64,000 nucleotides of DNA from Nymphaea colorata (lineage: Eukaryota; Streptophyta; Magnoliopsida; Nymphaeales; Nymphaeaceae): positions 3,761,528-3,825,527 of the forward strand of contig NC_045140.1 in NCBI RefSeq assembly GCF_008831285.2, in the 5' to 3' direction. The notes under the pieces are model-generated. The model did not search any database and was not told where the DNA came from. It saw nothing but the letters and a program-made list of their open reading frames with translations. This document shows, in pieces, positions 12,651 through 24,137 of this stretch (position 1 is the first letter of the stretch; each line of letters starts with the position of its first letter). Both the position numbers and the translations under genes were made by a program.

Positions 12651-15600
12651 CCTTAACAGTAAACTATTAAAAGAGGAATAATGGAACAGCATTGCGTTTA
12701 ACCCATGATTACCATCATCAGAAAAAGAAGAATGGCGGCAACCCCACATAAAATAATGCAGGAAGCTTCTTCTTCGCCTTTGTATAAGAATAAAGGAGGA
12801 GACAAATAAAAAGCTATTAAAAGAAAAGAGTAAACTTACAACTAACCACACAAAAAGAAAAAGGAAAAAGAAGCCATGAACAGATATTAGCAAAGACCAC
12901 GCCAAGAACCAACCTTTTCCACTATATGGGGCACCATAAAATCTATTTTTATGTTTGTTTTTGAATGCTTGATGAACCCTAAAACCGTTTTGGAAAAAAA
13001 AAGGAATGGTGGTGGGGTTTGTTCCTTGATACCTTTGTAATTTTCCTTTTTCTGTGGCCTTTGAATATAATAAAAGAAAAGGGTGGTGAAGATTATGGCT
13101 GTGGTATAAACGTGTCCAAGCGTGTCATTCTTAGACTCCCGCATAAGACGGCACCTCCTCTAAAAGATAAGCAACAAATCAAAGACGTGGTGATATTGCA
13201 TTGATTTGTGGAATTATCTGCATTCGAGACCTAGTCTTTTCCTCTTTGCTAACCATATATTTGAGTATTTTTTTTCTTCCCCGAAGGTTTATATCGACTC
13301 TAAATTTGGAATTGAGATGGTGGTGTAACAGTCCCTTGATGTTGATGATGATGATGAGAACGATGATGGATGTAGGACTTGAGATGACATGGATGATATG
13401 ATGGTGCTCGTTTTATGACATAATAACTCTTCCTGCACCATACACATTAGCACCGGGTACATATCAGCTTCGGGTCATCAGTCACTCTTTGGTCGGTCAT
13501 GTTTTTTTTTTCTTTTTTTTCTGGTGATAAATATTGGTACGTGGAACTGAAACGCTCATTTGGTGGGCAAACATCAAAGGACGACATTGTTTATATTGTT
13601 ATTATCCATTCATTTGAAAAAGGAAAATGAAAAACCCACTTGTTTTCTCTATGTTATGTTTGATAAATTTTGAATTAAAGGTAAACGATATCTTTGAATC
13701 ACAATCTTATAACCAAAAAGTTTCAGCATCCATACTGATCTATTTCGTATTCAAATATATTATATGCAAACACAAAACACCAATTGTGCTGTTCAAATTC
13801 AACCATAAAAAGAAGGTATGGACGTTTAAAGCTGTTAAAATAAGAAATATTGAAACTCTATGTATGTATCAAATTTCATAAAATATTCAGAGTTTCGTGC
13901 CATGAACTACTCTTTATGCAGAGAAGTTGGGATTTAAGGATGCTTACTCATACATGATTTGACATAAGTTTTTATCATACATGATGGTACCATGCATGGC
14001 ATGATATGACAGCATGCAGCATGAAGAAACAGCAGAAGGCCAATGATTCCATAGTCTTTATAAGTGAACATCATGATCATGGCTACTGCCTTTTATTATT
14101 ACGGTGGCAGACACAAATTTTACATGAATGAATGAATGAATGGCAATGATGATGATGATGATGATGGCAGGCATGACGATGAAGTTCCGGTCTTTAACGT
14201 GATCGACTATGATGCACATGCATGAGTACATGAACTTTTTAATACGGCGACATCAATGGTGACGATGATCGTTTTTATCTTTTTCTCGTGTCATCCGTGG
14301 GAGGTTCGCTGCTCCATTTAATGCGCATGCAACGCTCCCATACACGTGTTTGGCGATCGCAAACACGAGGGTTCGCTTTTGAATTGAATGGACGATGTGT
14401 TGTTGCGTTGTTTTCTAATAAAAGTTTTTCTCCAACGAACTTGTTATCTTTTCTTTTCTCTTCTTCTTTTCTTTTCACCAACTTATAGATGTCTGTTAGC
14501 GCAGCCGTAACGGTTTACTTTTCTTGGGGTTTCCATGAATACTTGCTTGTTTACCTTTTCCAGGGCATAAATATCACAGGCTGGCATGGACATGACCTTT
14601 GACATTTTGCGAAAATAACGTTATTAACAAGTTAACTCCCGATATATTTAAAAATAGAAGTTTTCTATGATTAGACCGTGTTTGAATCTATGGTTCATAT
14701 CCAACGCCGCGTAATTGATTTTATTTTGGATTTGGTAAGGTCGAGGTTGAGTTGGGAATCGCCAGAGTCAACTCGGATCGACTACGAGTGAAGGTTGGTA
14801 TGGCTTACCCCTTGCTTGGCCTGACTCATAATTGACTCGCTCGATTTAACTGGAGTGATTTACATTATGATTATTTGAATAGTCTATGGAGTCTACGAGT
14901 GGACCTAGTGACTCGACCATCTGCGATCAAAGTCTGAGTTACAGGTTTGCCAACTATGAGTTTTCGCTGTCTATAGTCTCCAATAAGAGGCTGACTTTTT
15001 TCTTCATACAAATATAAAGTTCTTTTTATTTATAGTAAACTTAAAAAAAAAAAACTTGACTTATATATTAGTAATGCAGTCTCCGTTATTTGATTTTTTT
15101 AAAATCAACGGCCTAAGTGATTACCATCAAAATTTGGTCTATGAGAGTTTGGTAGTCCTTGACTTTTATATTTGCAACTTAATTTTCATCATCTAATATC
15201 TTTGAAATCAATTGTTTGATTGATTATTATTGAAGGTTAGGATATAAGAGTTTGGTAGCTTCCTATATATATTTGGTTGGTTGGTTGGATCAACCGCTTA
15301 ACCTCGATTACATTATTTGTGTTGAGGAAAACAATACCTGAATACATTACAAGCAAGTGGAAAGCAGATGGGACATGATATACAAAGGACAATTAATCTC
15401 TCAAACTAAAACCGAAGAACCATTTGCAAAGATAAGGAGTGATGAATATAATGCCAAATCTGATTCTAATATCTTGGAGGACTTTATATGTAGCAAGAAA
15501 TGGTAAATTCCGTTTGTGAAATTAATGTAACGTTTTTTTAAATGTTTACACCAATGTAAAAGGTGAAAAGATTAAAAAAACTAAAAATCAACACAAGCTT
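12651..15600. other. Intergenic spacer, no gene seen
   Basis: AT-rich, with short GATGAT runs (about 13340-13360 and 14145-14166) and an AATG run near 14130. The segment about 14660-14960 is richer in CGAC/CTCG words (GTCAACTCGGATCG type) typical of decayed transposons, but no terminal repeats or coding motifs were found. Confidence 0.4.
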
Positions 15601-15604
15601 GTAT

Positions 15605-15715
15605 TTCTTATGACATGTTTTTACTGATATGGCAAATTATTCAAGGTAAAAACCATGGTTCATAATCTTAAGTCAAACTTAAGATCTGCACTTAAGATCC
15701 TTATTTTAAGGAACA
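15605..15715 (+). repeat. Dispersed repeat, copy 1 of 3
   Basis: Shares the order GCxxxTTTTxCTGATATGGCAAA, CCATGGTTCAT, then CTTAAGATCCTTATTTTA with copies at about 19735-19860 and 19970-20095. All lie in the same spacer and the same orientation. There is no coding content. It may be a short non-autonomous DNA element or a fragment of a larger one. Confidence 0.5.
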
Positions 15716-16455
15716 GATGTTGGATTTAAAATCAGAGTTAAATTCACAGTTCTCAAATCATGAGGATATCAAATGTAAGCCCATCAAACACCCACTAAAG
15801 GATTTTACAAGATTTCCCACCGTTATTTTGCATGGGGAGCTTTTTTATGTTCCTCAATTTGTAATTTTCGGAAAATCACGGTTCAAATTTGAGATTTAGG
15901 AAAAGAGATGGCTTTAAATAGAATATCAGATAAAATCTGGGAGTTTATAAGAAAACATTTTTCCCCTGCCACTGGATGGGATCAGACAAGTTTTCAAACC
16001 CAAAAAAGAGCATTCGGGAATGGATCCTGGATCAAGGTGGATCCGAGATCCATTCTTAACACATTCATTTAGACCCAAATCCGTGAAAACTGTGTCCAGA
16101 TCCACGGCCCGTGACACCAGAAGGAATCGTCGATTCGAACCTCAACTGTTCCGAGCCAAATTCTTTAAATCAAATTCTTCTGTAACAGAGATTTGAAACC
16201 CTAATTCCTTTCCAGTGTAAATTTTTAGGATGGATATACTTTCTGGTTAAACTTAGATCGCGATGATCTTAAAAATATGGAGAAAATCTCTTCTGAATAA
16301 GAAGAAATCTTTATTTATCTAATGAAGGAAGATAAGGGTCAACATACCAAACTTAGTTATCTATTTACATGGAAGAAAGCTAGACATAAATATTTGACAT
16401 CTATAAATCAAAACCCAGTAAAGTATATCTACTAAAAAAGTATGCAATTTCATAA

Positions 16456-16458
<3 letters not shown>

Positions 16459-16506
<48 letters not shown>
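16459..16506. repeat. (TA)n microsatellite
   Basis: About 24 uninterrupted TA units, followed by TA/TG-rich DNA to about 16545. It lies in intergenic DNA. Confidence 0.95.
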
Positions 16507-16508
<2 letters not shown>

Positions 16509-17960
16509 TATTTATATGTATATGTATATATGTATACATATATTACGAGATTTATGGAGTAGATTTATAGAGTAAATCTGGTGATCCAAGATATACCAAG
16601 AAGCGAAACATGAGTCATAAGGAAATAATGTAAATATATATTGGAGAAAATTTTGCCCGATGAGGCAACTATATATTTTCATATATATCTTCAAAACTGA
16701 CCTTTTAAACTACCAAGAAAATTATCAAATTTATATGCCAAATCGGATAATATCAGTGGTAAGTCTATCCGATATTTTTGAATAGCGGAAAGGAAGGAAA
16801 GAGGTTTTAGTGCCAATAAATATGCTACATATTGCTGACGGATGGGATATATTTGATTATTTTCAGTTAAATGATGAATCCATTTACTTGGATTTGGTAA
16901 AAGGAAAAAACAATTTAGTGTTTCCGCTAATCAGATTCAGTCGGTAGTTTGATACCCAAATCTGAATTCGAGTTGGATATCGAACTAAGATCCAACAAAA
17001 ATCCAACCCACGCCAGGTTTAGAAATTTGCAGCTATTTTAGAATTTTACTTCCTATTACTTTTCCCCATTTTCAAGCAGCAAACTAAAAGCTTTTATCAA
17101 GTTCGGATCATTGTCACAACCCAAACCAAGTTTTCTTTCTTTCTTATTAACAACCTCACTTTTATAGTCCGTCTTAGTCCGACTTGGGTGTGTGCACGAG
17201 CCAACTTTTAGCGGGGCTAGGCCAACTTGAGCTCCGCTGTGATCAAGTCGGAGCTCGAGTTGACTAGATTGAATTTGGTTTTACGCAATGTGGGGGGAGC
17301 TCAAGCTCGAGCTCGGCTAAGTTAAGTTTGAGCCGAGAAAATGTGGCCTGAGCTTAGCCAAGACCTTTTTTTTTTCAAATTTTAAAATACAAGTAAAAAT
17401 TTACTCTTCAAGTGGTTCGAAAAAGAGTGACAAGAAACCCTCGCCCACAAGTAAGCTTGAGCATGGGGTCGGCCCGGCCCAACATCCAAAACCCAGGCTC
17501 CGGGCGGGCCTGGGTTCCTTTTTTTTGGGCTCGAGTCGGGCTGGGTACTGGCGGCGGTTCGGCCCGGTGCCTATGCTTACAAACAGGATCCTTCATTAAT
17601 AGGGACTGCACCATAGTATTTAAGATGCATACGCACAATGCCAACGAGAATAGAACTAAAGACTCATCTTTTTTCATGTGTCCCTAACCCCTTATGCCAT
17701 TCACCACCTTAAAGTCATGTGACCAATTCTAATTGGACAATTGTACATACAAATGTAACGTCATCTCTGATTTTTTTTTTTCCTAATTGAGTTGATATGT
17801 GAACCCATTTGCTCAAAGCAAGTAAGATTTCACAGATGCACACATTTATATGTCAATAATTTCCTCCTACATACATTATTATTAAGGCAAAAAAACTAAT
17901 ACATACAAAAGAAAAAAAAAATTGAAAACTAGAAAGGAATAGAGGATTGATCGATTGAAC
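16507..17960. other. Intergenic spacer with GC-rich repeat-like block
   Basis: About 17170-17350 is built from GAGCTCGAG, CAACTTGAG and similar words, and 17460-17570 from GGCCCGGCCC and GGGCTCGAGTCGGG words. This composition differs from the AT-rich surroundings and is common in degraded plant transposon ends. A perfect 9-bp inverted repeat AACCCAGGC/GCCTGGGTT sits at 17490-17498 and 17508-17516. No protein motif was found. Confidence 0.4.
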
Positions 17961-17965
17961 TCATA

Positions 17966-18020
17966 ATATATATATATATATATATATATATAGATATATA
18001 TATATATATATATATATATA
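17966..18020. repeat. (TA)n microsatellite, one GA interruption
   Basis: About 27 TA units broken once by GA near 17992, then a short TG run (CATGTGTGTGTG) at 18021-18031. Confidence 0.95.
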
Positions 18021-18640
18021 CATGTGTGTGTGGGCATTTATGGCAACGTTTATGGCAGACTTTCAAAATAAAGGAGCATAATAAACTTGGCAGCCACAAT
18101 TAACATGCATATCAAAGATGGAAACCACATCTAGTGATCAATGACTGGTTTCCAGATATAGTCTAAACTGTTCTTTTTTTTTCTTTTTCTTTTTTTTTGT
18201 TCTGCGACCTTCTCAGGGATCCACAAAAACTTTTCAGGGACAACGCCAATTCAATTAACAGCTAATTTTGGTGTTTGGGTCAAAATATTTGATCCTAGGC
18301 CGGCATGAGCCATATCCCCCCTCAGATTTTTAACAAAATTAAAATTTTACTTATAATTTTTAACATTTTGGTTTAATCTATAAAAAAAATTTGAAAATTT
18401 ATATTTTGGTCCATGTTAAAATTCTGAAACTATAGTTCGGTCTCTGCAAAGAAAAATTCCTATCTCTGCCCCTAATCCTATGTCTAGTGGGTTCCTAGTC
18501 TAGATCCAAGATACCAGATACTACAGAAACCTCGGGAAGTATCAAGCCTAGATGAAATTTAATCAACATGACAGTTTCAATGAGAAAAGTAACACGAAAA
18601 TCACAAATAATTGAAAGACGATGCAGCATGATAATACAAG

Positions 18641-18760
18641 GGAGGGGTTGGCATAGTTGGTCAGACCAGCAGCAGGTACAAGACCAATCGTTGGTTCAAT
18701 TCCCATAGGCATAGCCCTTCGATATGTATCGAAGCGTGAATAGACCATAAAGACAATAAA
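18641..18760 (+). mobile_element. tRNA-derived SINE, copy A
   Basis: It carries the two internal RNA polymerase III promoter boxes of a tRNA gene: A box TGGCATAGTTGG at 18649-18660 and B box GGTTCAATTCC at 18693-18703, about 33 bp apart. There is no cloverleaf acceptor stem, so it is not a functional tRNA. After the B box comes CATAGGCATAGCCCTT, matching the position of CATGTATGCTATTCTT in copy B at 19590-19670, which marks the two as one family. The 3' end is not resolved. Confidence 0.6.
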
Positions 18761-19559
18761 GGTACTAGCTTTAGGGTTTATGTTGTCGGGTGAACGACTA
18801 AGTCTATCGGCCTTCAGAGCAAACTATCAAAAAGAAAAGGGAGAGAGAGAAGGAACCATCAACATGCTTGATGCACACTTTCAATGGAAGGAGATCTCAT
18901 GCTTTCAAACATATGCAACATGTTGGAAGACCAAATAGGAAAGAAGTAGAAATAAGTTACCTTGTGATTTGGTTGGAGAAATGTTTTGGGTATATAACAA
19001 TACTTGTTGCCTATACAAACCAGAACTGATCTTCACTCTTACTGTAAAACTGATCTTTCGCCCGATCGATCGCGAAATCGCGGCTCTTGGTGGAAAAATA
19101 AGCGAGGCGGGACATCTTAGAGAACTATTTCAGATCACCAGCAAATTAAAGTTGTTAAACCAACTTGATCACCCAAAACAGAACCAGAAAGAATCATGTG
19201 GCCAAGAGAGCGACACAGAGAGAGAGAGAAGGGAAGGAAAGAGCTAAAAGGCTAATGGTGGAAATGAGAAGGGAACTTGGGATTATATAGGACAAAGTAT
19301 ACCAATTAATTAATTAAGCGACAATGATAAAATCATTGAGGAAGACAAAGTTTCCAATACCAGATTAAAATTTCTAAACACATTTAAGAAGAAGATTTTG
19401 TAAATGGGCAGCCAAGAGGATTGAAATGGCTGGAAACATAGTAGGTTCAATCAATTTAGGTAAGGGGGGTGATGCCCGAGGAGCGCCCTCATTCCATTTC
19501 CTCTTGCATCTACATCCAGAGCTGCATTGGAGTCTAGTCGTAGGGACTATTGGCATTCA

Positions 19560-19670
19560 ACTTGATTTCATGGTTCACCAAATATGGCCTATAAGAATAG
19601 CATACATGAGAATCGAACTGTAGTTATAACTCGCAAGTCCAATAGCCGACCAGCTATACTATGCTTCTTG
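19560..19670 (-). mobile_element. tRNA-derived SINE, copy B
   Basis: On the minus strand the A box TAGTATAGCTGGTCGG (19646-19661) is followed about 26 bp later by the B box AGTTCGATTCT (19609-19619) and then CATGTATGCTATTCTT. The element head starts near 19670; the body may extend down to about 19400. It is in inverted orientation to copy A, about 0.9 kb away. Confidence 0.6.
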
Positions 19671-19734
19671 TGGATAGTACATCTTTCAGAAGCACTTCCG
19701 AGGCATTTGACTACTTTAGGTTTACAATCCATAG

Positions 19735-20095
19735 ATCTGATGTAAATCTGACATAGCATGCTTCTGCTAATATGGCGAAAAGCCGTAGTAAAACTCATGC
19801 TTCATTGAACTAAGGATCCTAAGTCAGACCTAAGATCAATATTTAAATTTACTTTTTTTTTTTATGAAAAGAAAGCTGATTTAAGGTTGAAAGGGAAGGT
19901 TTTGGTCTTAAATCGATGCTTCTCAAATCTTAAGGGGGGCATTTGGTTATTCAAGATTTGAAATCCATGCATCTGATATGGATTTAAGGTGGCATGCTTT
20001 TGCTGATGTAGCAAAAGCTTCACAATGACATCCATGGTTCATCAAACTAAGGACCTTAGGCCTGACCCAAGATCCATACTTAAGATCCTTATTCT
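19735..20095 (+). repeat. Dispersed repeat, copies 2 and 3
   Basis: Two tandem-spaced copies (about 19735-19860 and 19970-20095) share TCTGATxTxxATxT, a GCATGCTTxTGCT block, a CAT..TTCATxxAACTAAGGA block and CCTAAG/CCTTAGxCxTGAC. They match copy 1 at 15605-15715. Both end near poly(T) tracts. Confidence 0.5.
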
Positions 20096-20154
20096 TTTTT
20101 TTTTTTCTTTTGCATTGAGCATTGAAAAAATGTTGGATTTATGATCTAAAGGAA

Positions 20155-20333
20155 GAATGTCTATTTTCAAGCCATGATTCTCAAAAAGTATACTAGAATT
20201 GTATATTTAGATATTGGTAACATGAACCAATATCAGTAGATGGTAGAATGTCTATTTTCAAGCCATGATTCTCAAAAAGTATACTAGAATTGTATATTTA
20301 GATATTGGTAACATGAACCAATATCAGTAGATT
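20155..20333 (+). repeat. Perfect tandem duplication, 91-bp unit
   Basis: The unit at 20155-20245 is repeated at 20246-20333 with no mismatch that I can see, apart from loss of the last few bases. Both start GAATGTCTATTTTCAAGCC and end AATATCAGTAGAT. Identity implies a recent duplication, or an assembly artefact. Confidence 0.9.
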
Positions 20334-20799
20334 CTACTATCTACATGGTTTTGGATTGTATAATGACATGATCTGTCAAAATAGATCTGGACTTCAGATT
20401 CAGTCGAATGGCGAATTTGAACATGAATGGATATAGATGAAAAATTACAATTAAGAACAATTTTAAGTCATATAGGGGCACTTCCATCTAGCTCTGCACC
20501 CATAAAATTTGGTTACATCTACATGACGGTTGCTAAAAAGCAGGAGATCCCCCTAAGTATAGGACTAAATGATCAAATTGGCCAGCTCCTAGATGATATG
20601 ATCAAAGGAGATAAAAAGGCCATTGAAAAGGAAATCCATTAGCTTAAATGAAGTGCAAAAGTCAAGGTGCTATTGGCTCAAAGGAAGAAGGAGAAAAAAC
20701 AGTATAACAACTTGGAGCTTCGTGAAAAAACAAATAAGCCTTCTTCAAAAAGAGAGAGAGCCGATAAAATAGAAATATATAACAAAATTTGAGGACAAG

Positions 20800-22760
20800 A
20801 AGTCTCCTAACTACAAGAACAAACCGCAAAAACAAAATAAAAGTGCGGAATATACAAGTTAGCAACACAATAAAACATTATAAGAGGGGTGGAGAGAGAG
20901 TAGACAGATGGAGCGGCCGAGTTACCCAGCAGTTGACGAAGGATGGCGCTGAAGCTGAATAGCAAAGTGAACATCTCCCTACACAAGGCGTGCCACAGAC
21001 TCCGACGATTAGAAGGTACCCCTAAAGACCCTGTTGTTGCGTTCCTCCCAAATAGACCACCAAGACAGAAAGAGAAAGAGAGAGAACATTGTCCCATGAT
21101 AGTAAGTAGTGCCTCTACCATGATATCAAACAAATATGGGGGGCGAGGGCACCCTTCCTTGTCTAAGGCTTTTAGACATAGCAAAAGACAAGCCCATGAT
21201 GCCATTGATCTAAATTTGTGCCTCAGCCTTTGTTACTATTTCCATGACCCAACCATCTAACATTTCCAAACCTATTATGTTTAATGACTGAAATAAGAAA
21301 GGTTGTTCCACATGAACATATGCTCTTTTAAGATCCATTTTGATAACAAAAACAAATTGACTGCTGGGCTTCATTGAATGAATGAACTCTATGCCTAAGA
21401 AACGTATAGCTATGTAGCAAGTATTGTCCCTTAATAAAAGCAAACTATGCATGATAAATCAAATCAGAAATTCATTCTTTTATCCAATTAGCGAGAACCT
21501 TGGAGACAATTCTATATACAAGTCTAATAATTGCTATTGGTAACACCCCAAAAATTTAGTTACATATTGAAAATTATGAGGGATCTTCAAGGGCTTATAA
21601 AGGGGATTGTTAAATAGATGGTTGTCCTAATTCTTAGTCTTTTTTGGGGTTAGAGCTGAAATTGTTAGGGGGCGAGTTGGGATCCGCCGAACCAAGGGCC
21701 CGAGACCAAGAAGTGAGTCAGGTTATTATAGTGGTATCAGGGCCGGTTCAACACTCGGATTTAAGGTCCTACACGCACGGATGCATATGACTTAAGGAAG
21801 GTAGATTGTAACATCCCAAAAATTTAGTTTCATATTAAATATTGTAAGAGATGTTAAATAGCTGGTTGTCTTGGTTATTAATGGAAGTGGATTGTAATGC
21901 CTCAAAAATTTAGTCTCATATTAAAAATTGTAAGGGATGTTAAATAGATGGTTGTCCTGAATCTTAGCCTTTTTAGGGTTGAAGCCAAAACTGCTTAGGA
22001 ACGGATTGGGATCTGCCGAAACCGGTGTCAGAACCCAATAATGGGTCGAGTTGTTACAACATCACTAGACTTTGGAATCAAAGTTGATGTTAGCAATATG
22101 AAACACTCTAGGCAATGAATAATTTCTGTGAACTTTTGAAAATAACATCATAAGCTCCTATTTGATGATATCCCAAAATGCATTTAATATATCCACCTCA
22201 AAACCATCCACCCTAAGTGTTTTCCATCTTGTCAATTCCTTGACAACCAATCTCACCTCTTGCTCAATAAATGCATCCATGCAATTCAAGCATTATTAGA
22301 AGAAAGTGAAAATACATTGAGGCCCCAATATACCCAATCCACCATGGAAGCTGTAGTTATTGTATTGATATTGAACACCATCAACCATCATGGAAGGGAA
22401 GACATTTTTCCAATGTCTGTGAGATGTCATTTTATGAAAAAAAAAAGGTATTTCCATCTCTACACTTAAATCAAAGTGATTCAAGAACACATCTTCCAAC
22501 TAATGCTCAATTCATTCACCTTTGAGTCTCAAGTATCATGGATGTGGCAATGAAACTTGGCAATCTTGTTGCATTTCAAGTTTCAACCAAGCTGAATGTG
22601 AGACTTAAAAGCTAGTACAACCTTCTTTGGAAAAAACAGCATTGCCCTTAATGAAGTGAATATCTCGCCAAACTCTTTTTCATAAAGCCATAGTTGTCCA
22701 AACCTGGAATGATTAAATTGTGACCAACGATAAAGCAATTAAAATCCCACAATGGTATGC
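20800..22760 (-). pseudogene. Dead L1-type LINE, reverse transcriptase remnants
   Basis: Read on the minus strand, in the order expected of L1 ORF2: TLRVDGFEVDILNAFWDIIK near 22170-22250 (family: SPGPDGF..EFFK..W.IIK), LVYRIVSKVLANWIKE near 21475-21530 (family: VYKIISKVLANRLK), VFVIKMDLKRAYVHVE near 21310-21360 (family: KLDMSKAYDRVEW) and PPYLFDIMVEAL near 21110-21150 (family: LSPYLFxLxME). Stops and frameshifts interrupt all blocks. The FADD catalytic box was not found. DNA up to about 22760 may be the upstream part of the same ORF2. A TRIM array splits the LINE between the first two blocks. Confidence 0.65.
21538..22058 (+). mobile_element. TRIM array with three LTR copies, nested in the LINE
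   Basis: LTR A is about 21538-21731. Next come TGGTATCAGGGCC (tRNA-Met-type primer site, 21732-21744), about 75 bp of internal DNA and a purine tract AAGGAAGGTAGAT. LTR B begins TGTAACATCCC at 21807 but is truncated. After GGAAGTGGAT, a second polypurine-like end, LTR C begins TGTAATGCC at 21893 and ends TTGTTACA at 22058. All three share AAAAATTTAGT and GGTTGTCCT/TCTT words. The layout LTR-internal-LTR(partial)-LTR suggests recombination between copies. No coding capacity. Confidence 0.7.
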
Positions 22761-22858
22761 CTTGAACTATATAAAAAAATTTTTTGACTCGAGATCGATC
22801 TACTCAGAAACCTGTCATATGCATGCTTTAGTCACTAGTCAATAAGTTGCAGTAACAA

Positions 22859-22859
<1 letters not shown>

Positions 22860-22925
<66 letters not shown>
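22860..22925. repeat. (TC)n(TA)n compound microsatellite
   Basis: About 11 TC units run directly into about 22 TA units. Confidence 0.95.
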
Positions 22926-22929
<4 letters not shown>

Positions 22930-24040
22930 TTTGTGTGTGAGTTTTTTTAGATATGAGGAATGACATGTCAAATTCAGTTCCGAGTTATTGCTTTTAACGA
23001 CAAGATTTTGATCAAAATATAAATAAAAAGTTATTACGGGAAGGCTATTAAAATTTATGCTAACTTTGCTTTTATGAATACACATTGTTAACATTTCGAG
23101 TGAGGAGAGTATTTTGAGTGAAGAGAGTATTTCATTTTTATGGATCAGAGTCCTTACCTTTCATCTATCTCTTAGTACTAGTTTTGCTTGACACGCCCTT
23201 ATGTTTCAATTTGCATATCGGTATCCATTCATTTATCTTTTTCTCCTTCAAAAATATTTTTGAAGTATAAAGAGTTGATGTCATAAAGTTCAAAACAAAG
23301 ACTCTACCAAACCCGTCCAAACGCTTGCAATGCACAGATGTACACTCCCCTTTTATAACCTTGGCGCAATTTAATTGGCCTTAGATATTTTGGCATATTT
23401 GCAATAATATATAACTTTGAATGAAAAATTAATATTAAATATAGAACCCTTTACCTCACAATTAAGGATGTTAATATATCCGATTTGAATCGGATGTCCG
23501 ATCGAACCAATCCAAAAAATCAGATTGGACTCGGATTTAATAAGTGACATTCAATCAGATTCAGATATACATAAATATCCTCTCGGATTCAGTTATGAAT
23601 TCATATCAGATTCACTTTTAGACAAATATCTTACATCTAATACGATTACATTGACAACAGCCTATTAAAAATTCGGATTTGGATCGAATTCAAATTGTAA
23701 AATCAAATATGAGATTCAGATTCGGATCTGGCTTTTTTTTTATTCGTATTAGAATCCGAATTTAAATGTGAATATCCAAAAAAAAGCAAATATATTTAAG
23801 AGTGTATTCGATATTTGTTGACATGCCTACTCTCACAAGTCACAACGAAGAAGGTTGTATCGCCTTTTTTATTAACGCGACATTTTGGATCCCTCCCTTT
23901 ATCATCGCGATAGATTACGTTTTCATTTTGCTGAATCTTATCGTTTTTTACAAGACGATATCAGTCTTAAATCACGTTAAATTTAATAGATCATGAGTTC
24001 TTCTTCAATTATATCGTTCTTAAAAGTCGAGAAACATTGT
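22926..24040. other. Spacer with GGATTCGGAT-type repeats upstream of uL4m
   Basis: About 23475-23770 is dense in ATTCGGAT, TCAGATTC and similar words on both strands, a degenerate motif common in plant intergenic DNA. Otherwise nothing coding is seen. Confidence 0.4.
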
Positions 24041-24050
24041 ACCCGTCGCT

Positions 24051-24082
24051 TGGCGACACTCCCGCCTGGCGACACTCCCGCC
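24051..24082 (+). repeat. Tandem 16-bp repeat in the uL4m 5' region
   Basis: TGGCGACACTCCCGCC occurs twice head to tail (24051-24066 and 24067-24082), ending 55 bases before the start codon. It is GC-rich in an AT-rich setting and could be promoter or 5' UTR. Confidence 0.9.
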
Positions 24083-24095
24083 TTGTGACCTCGAC

Positions 24096-24104
24096 AAACC
24101 CTAA
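24096..24104 (+). promoter_or_regulatory. Telo-box (AAACCCTAA) upstream of uL4m
   Basis: AAACCCTAA, the plant telo-box, lies 33 bases before the start codon. It is known to be enriched near transcription starts of plant translation-apparatus genes, which fits the gene it precedes. Binding is inferred, not shown. Confidence 0.6.
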
Positions 24105-24137
24105 GCCCTGAGACCCAGGGGGCAATCGGCATCAGGG

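Noticed and set aside
16100-16160. Reverse B-box-like GGTTCGAATC near 16130, possible tRNA or SINE
   Set aside because: No A box at tRNA-like distance and no acceptor stem.
18563-18748. Minus-strand 61-residue open frame with a protein-like look (MPMGIEPTIGLVPAAG)
   Set aside because: It lies antisense over the SINE A and B boxes; the SINE explains the sequence better.
20427-20642. 71-residue open frame MDIDEKLQLRTILSHIGALP...
   Set aside because: It has a protein-like composition, but I recognise no family, it lies among decayed transposons and no joining exon was found.
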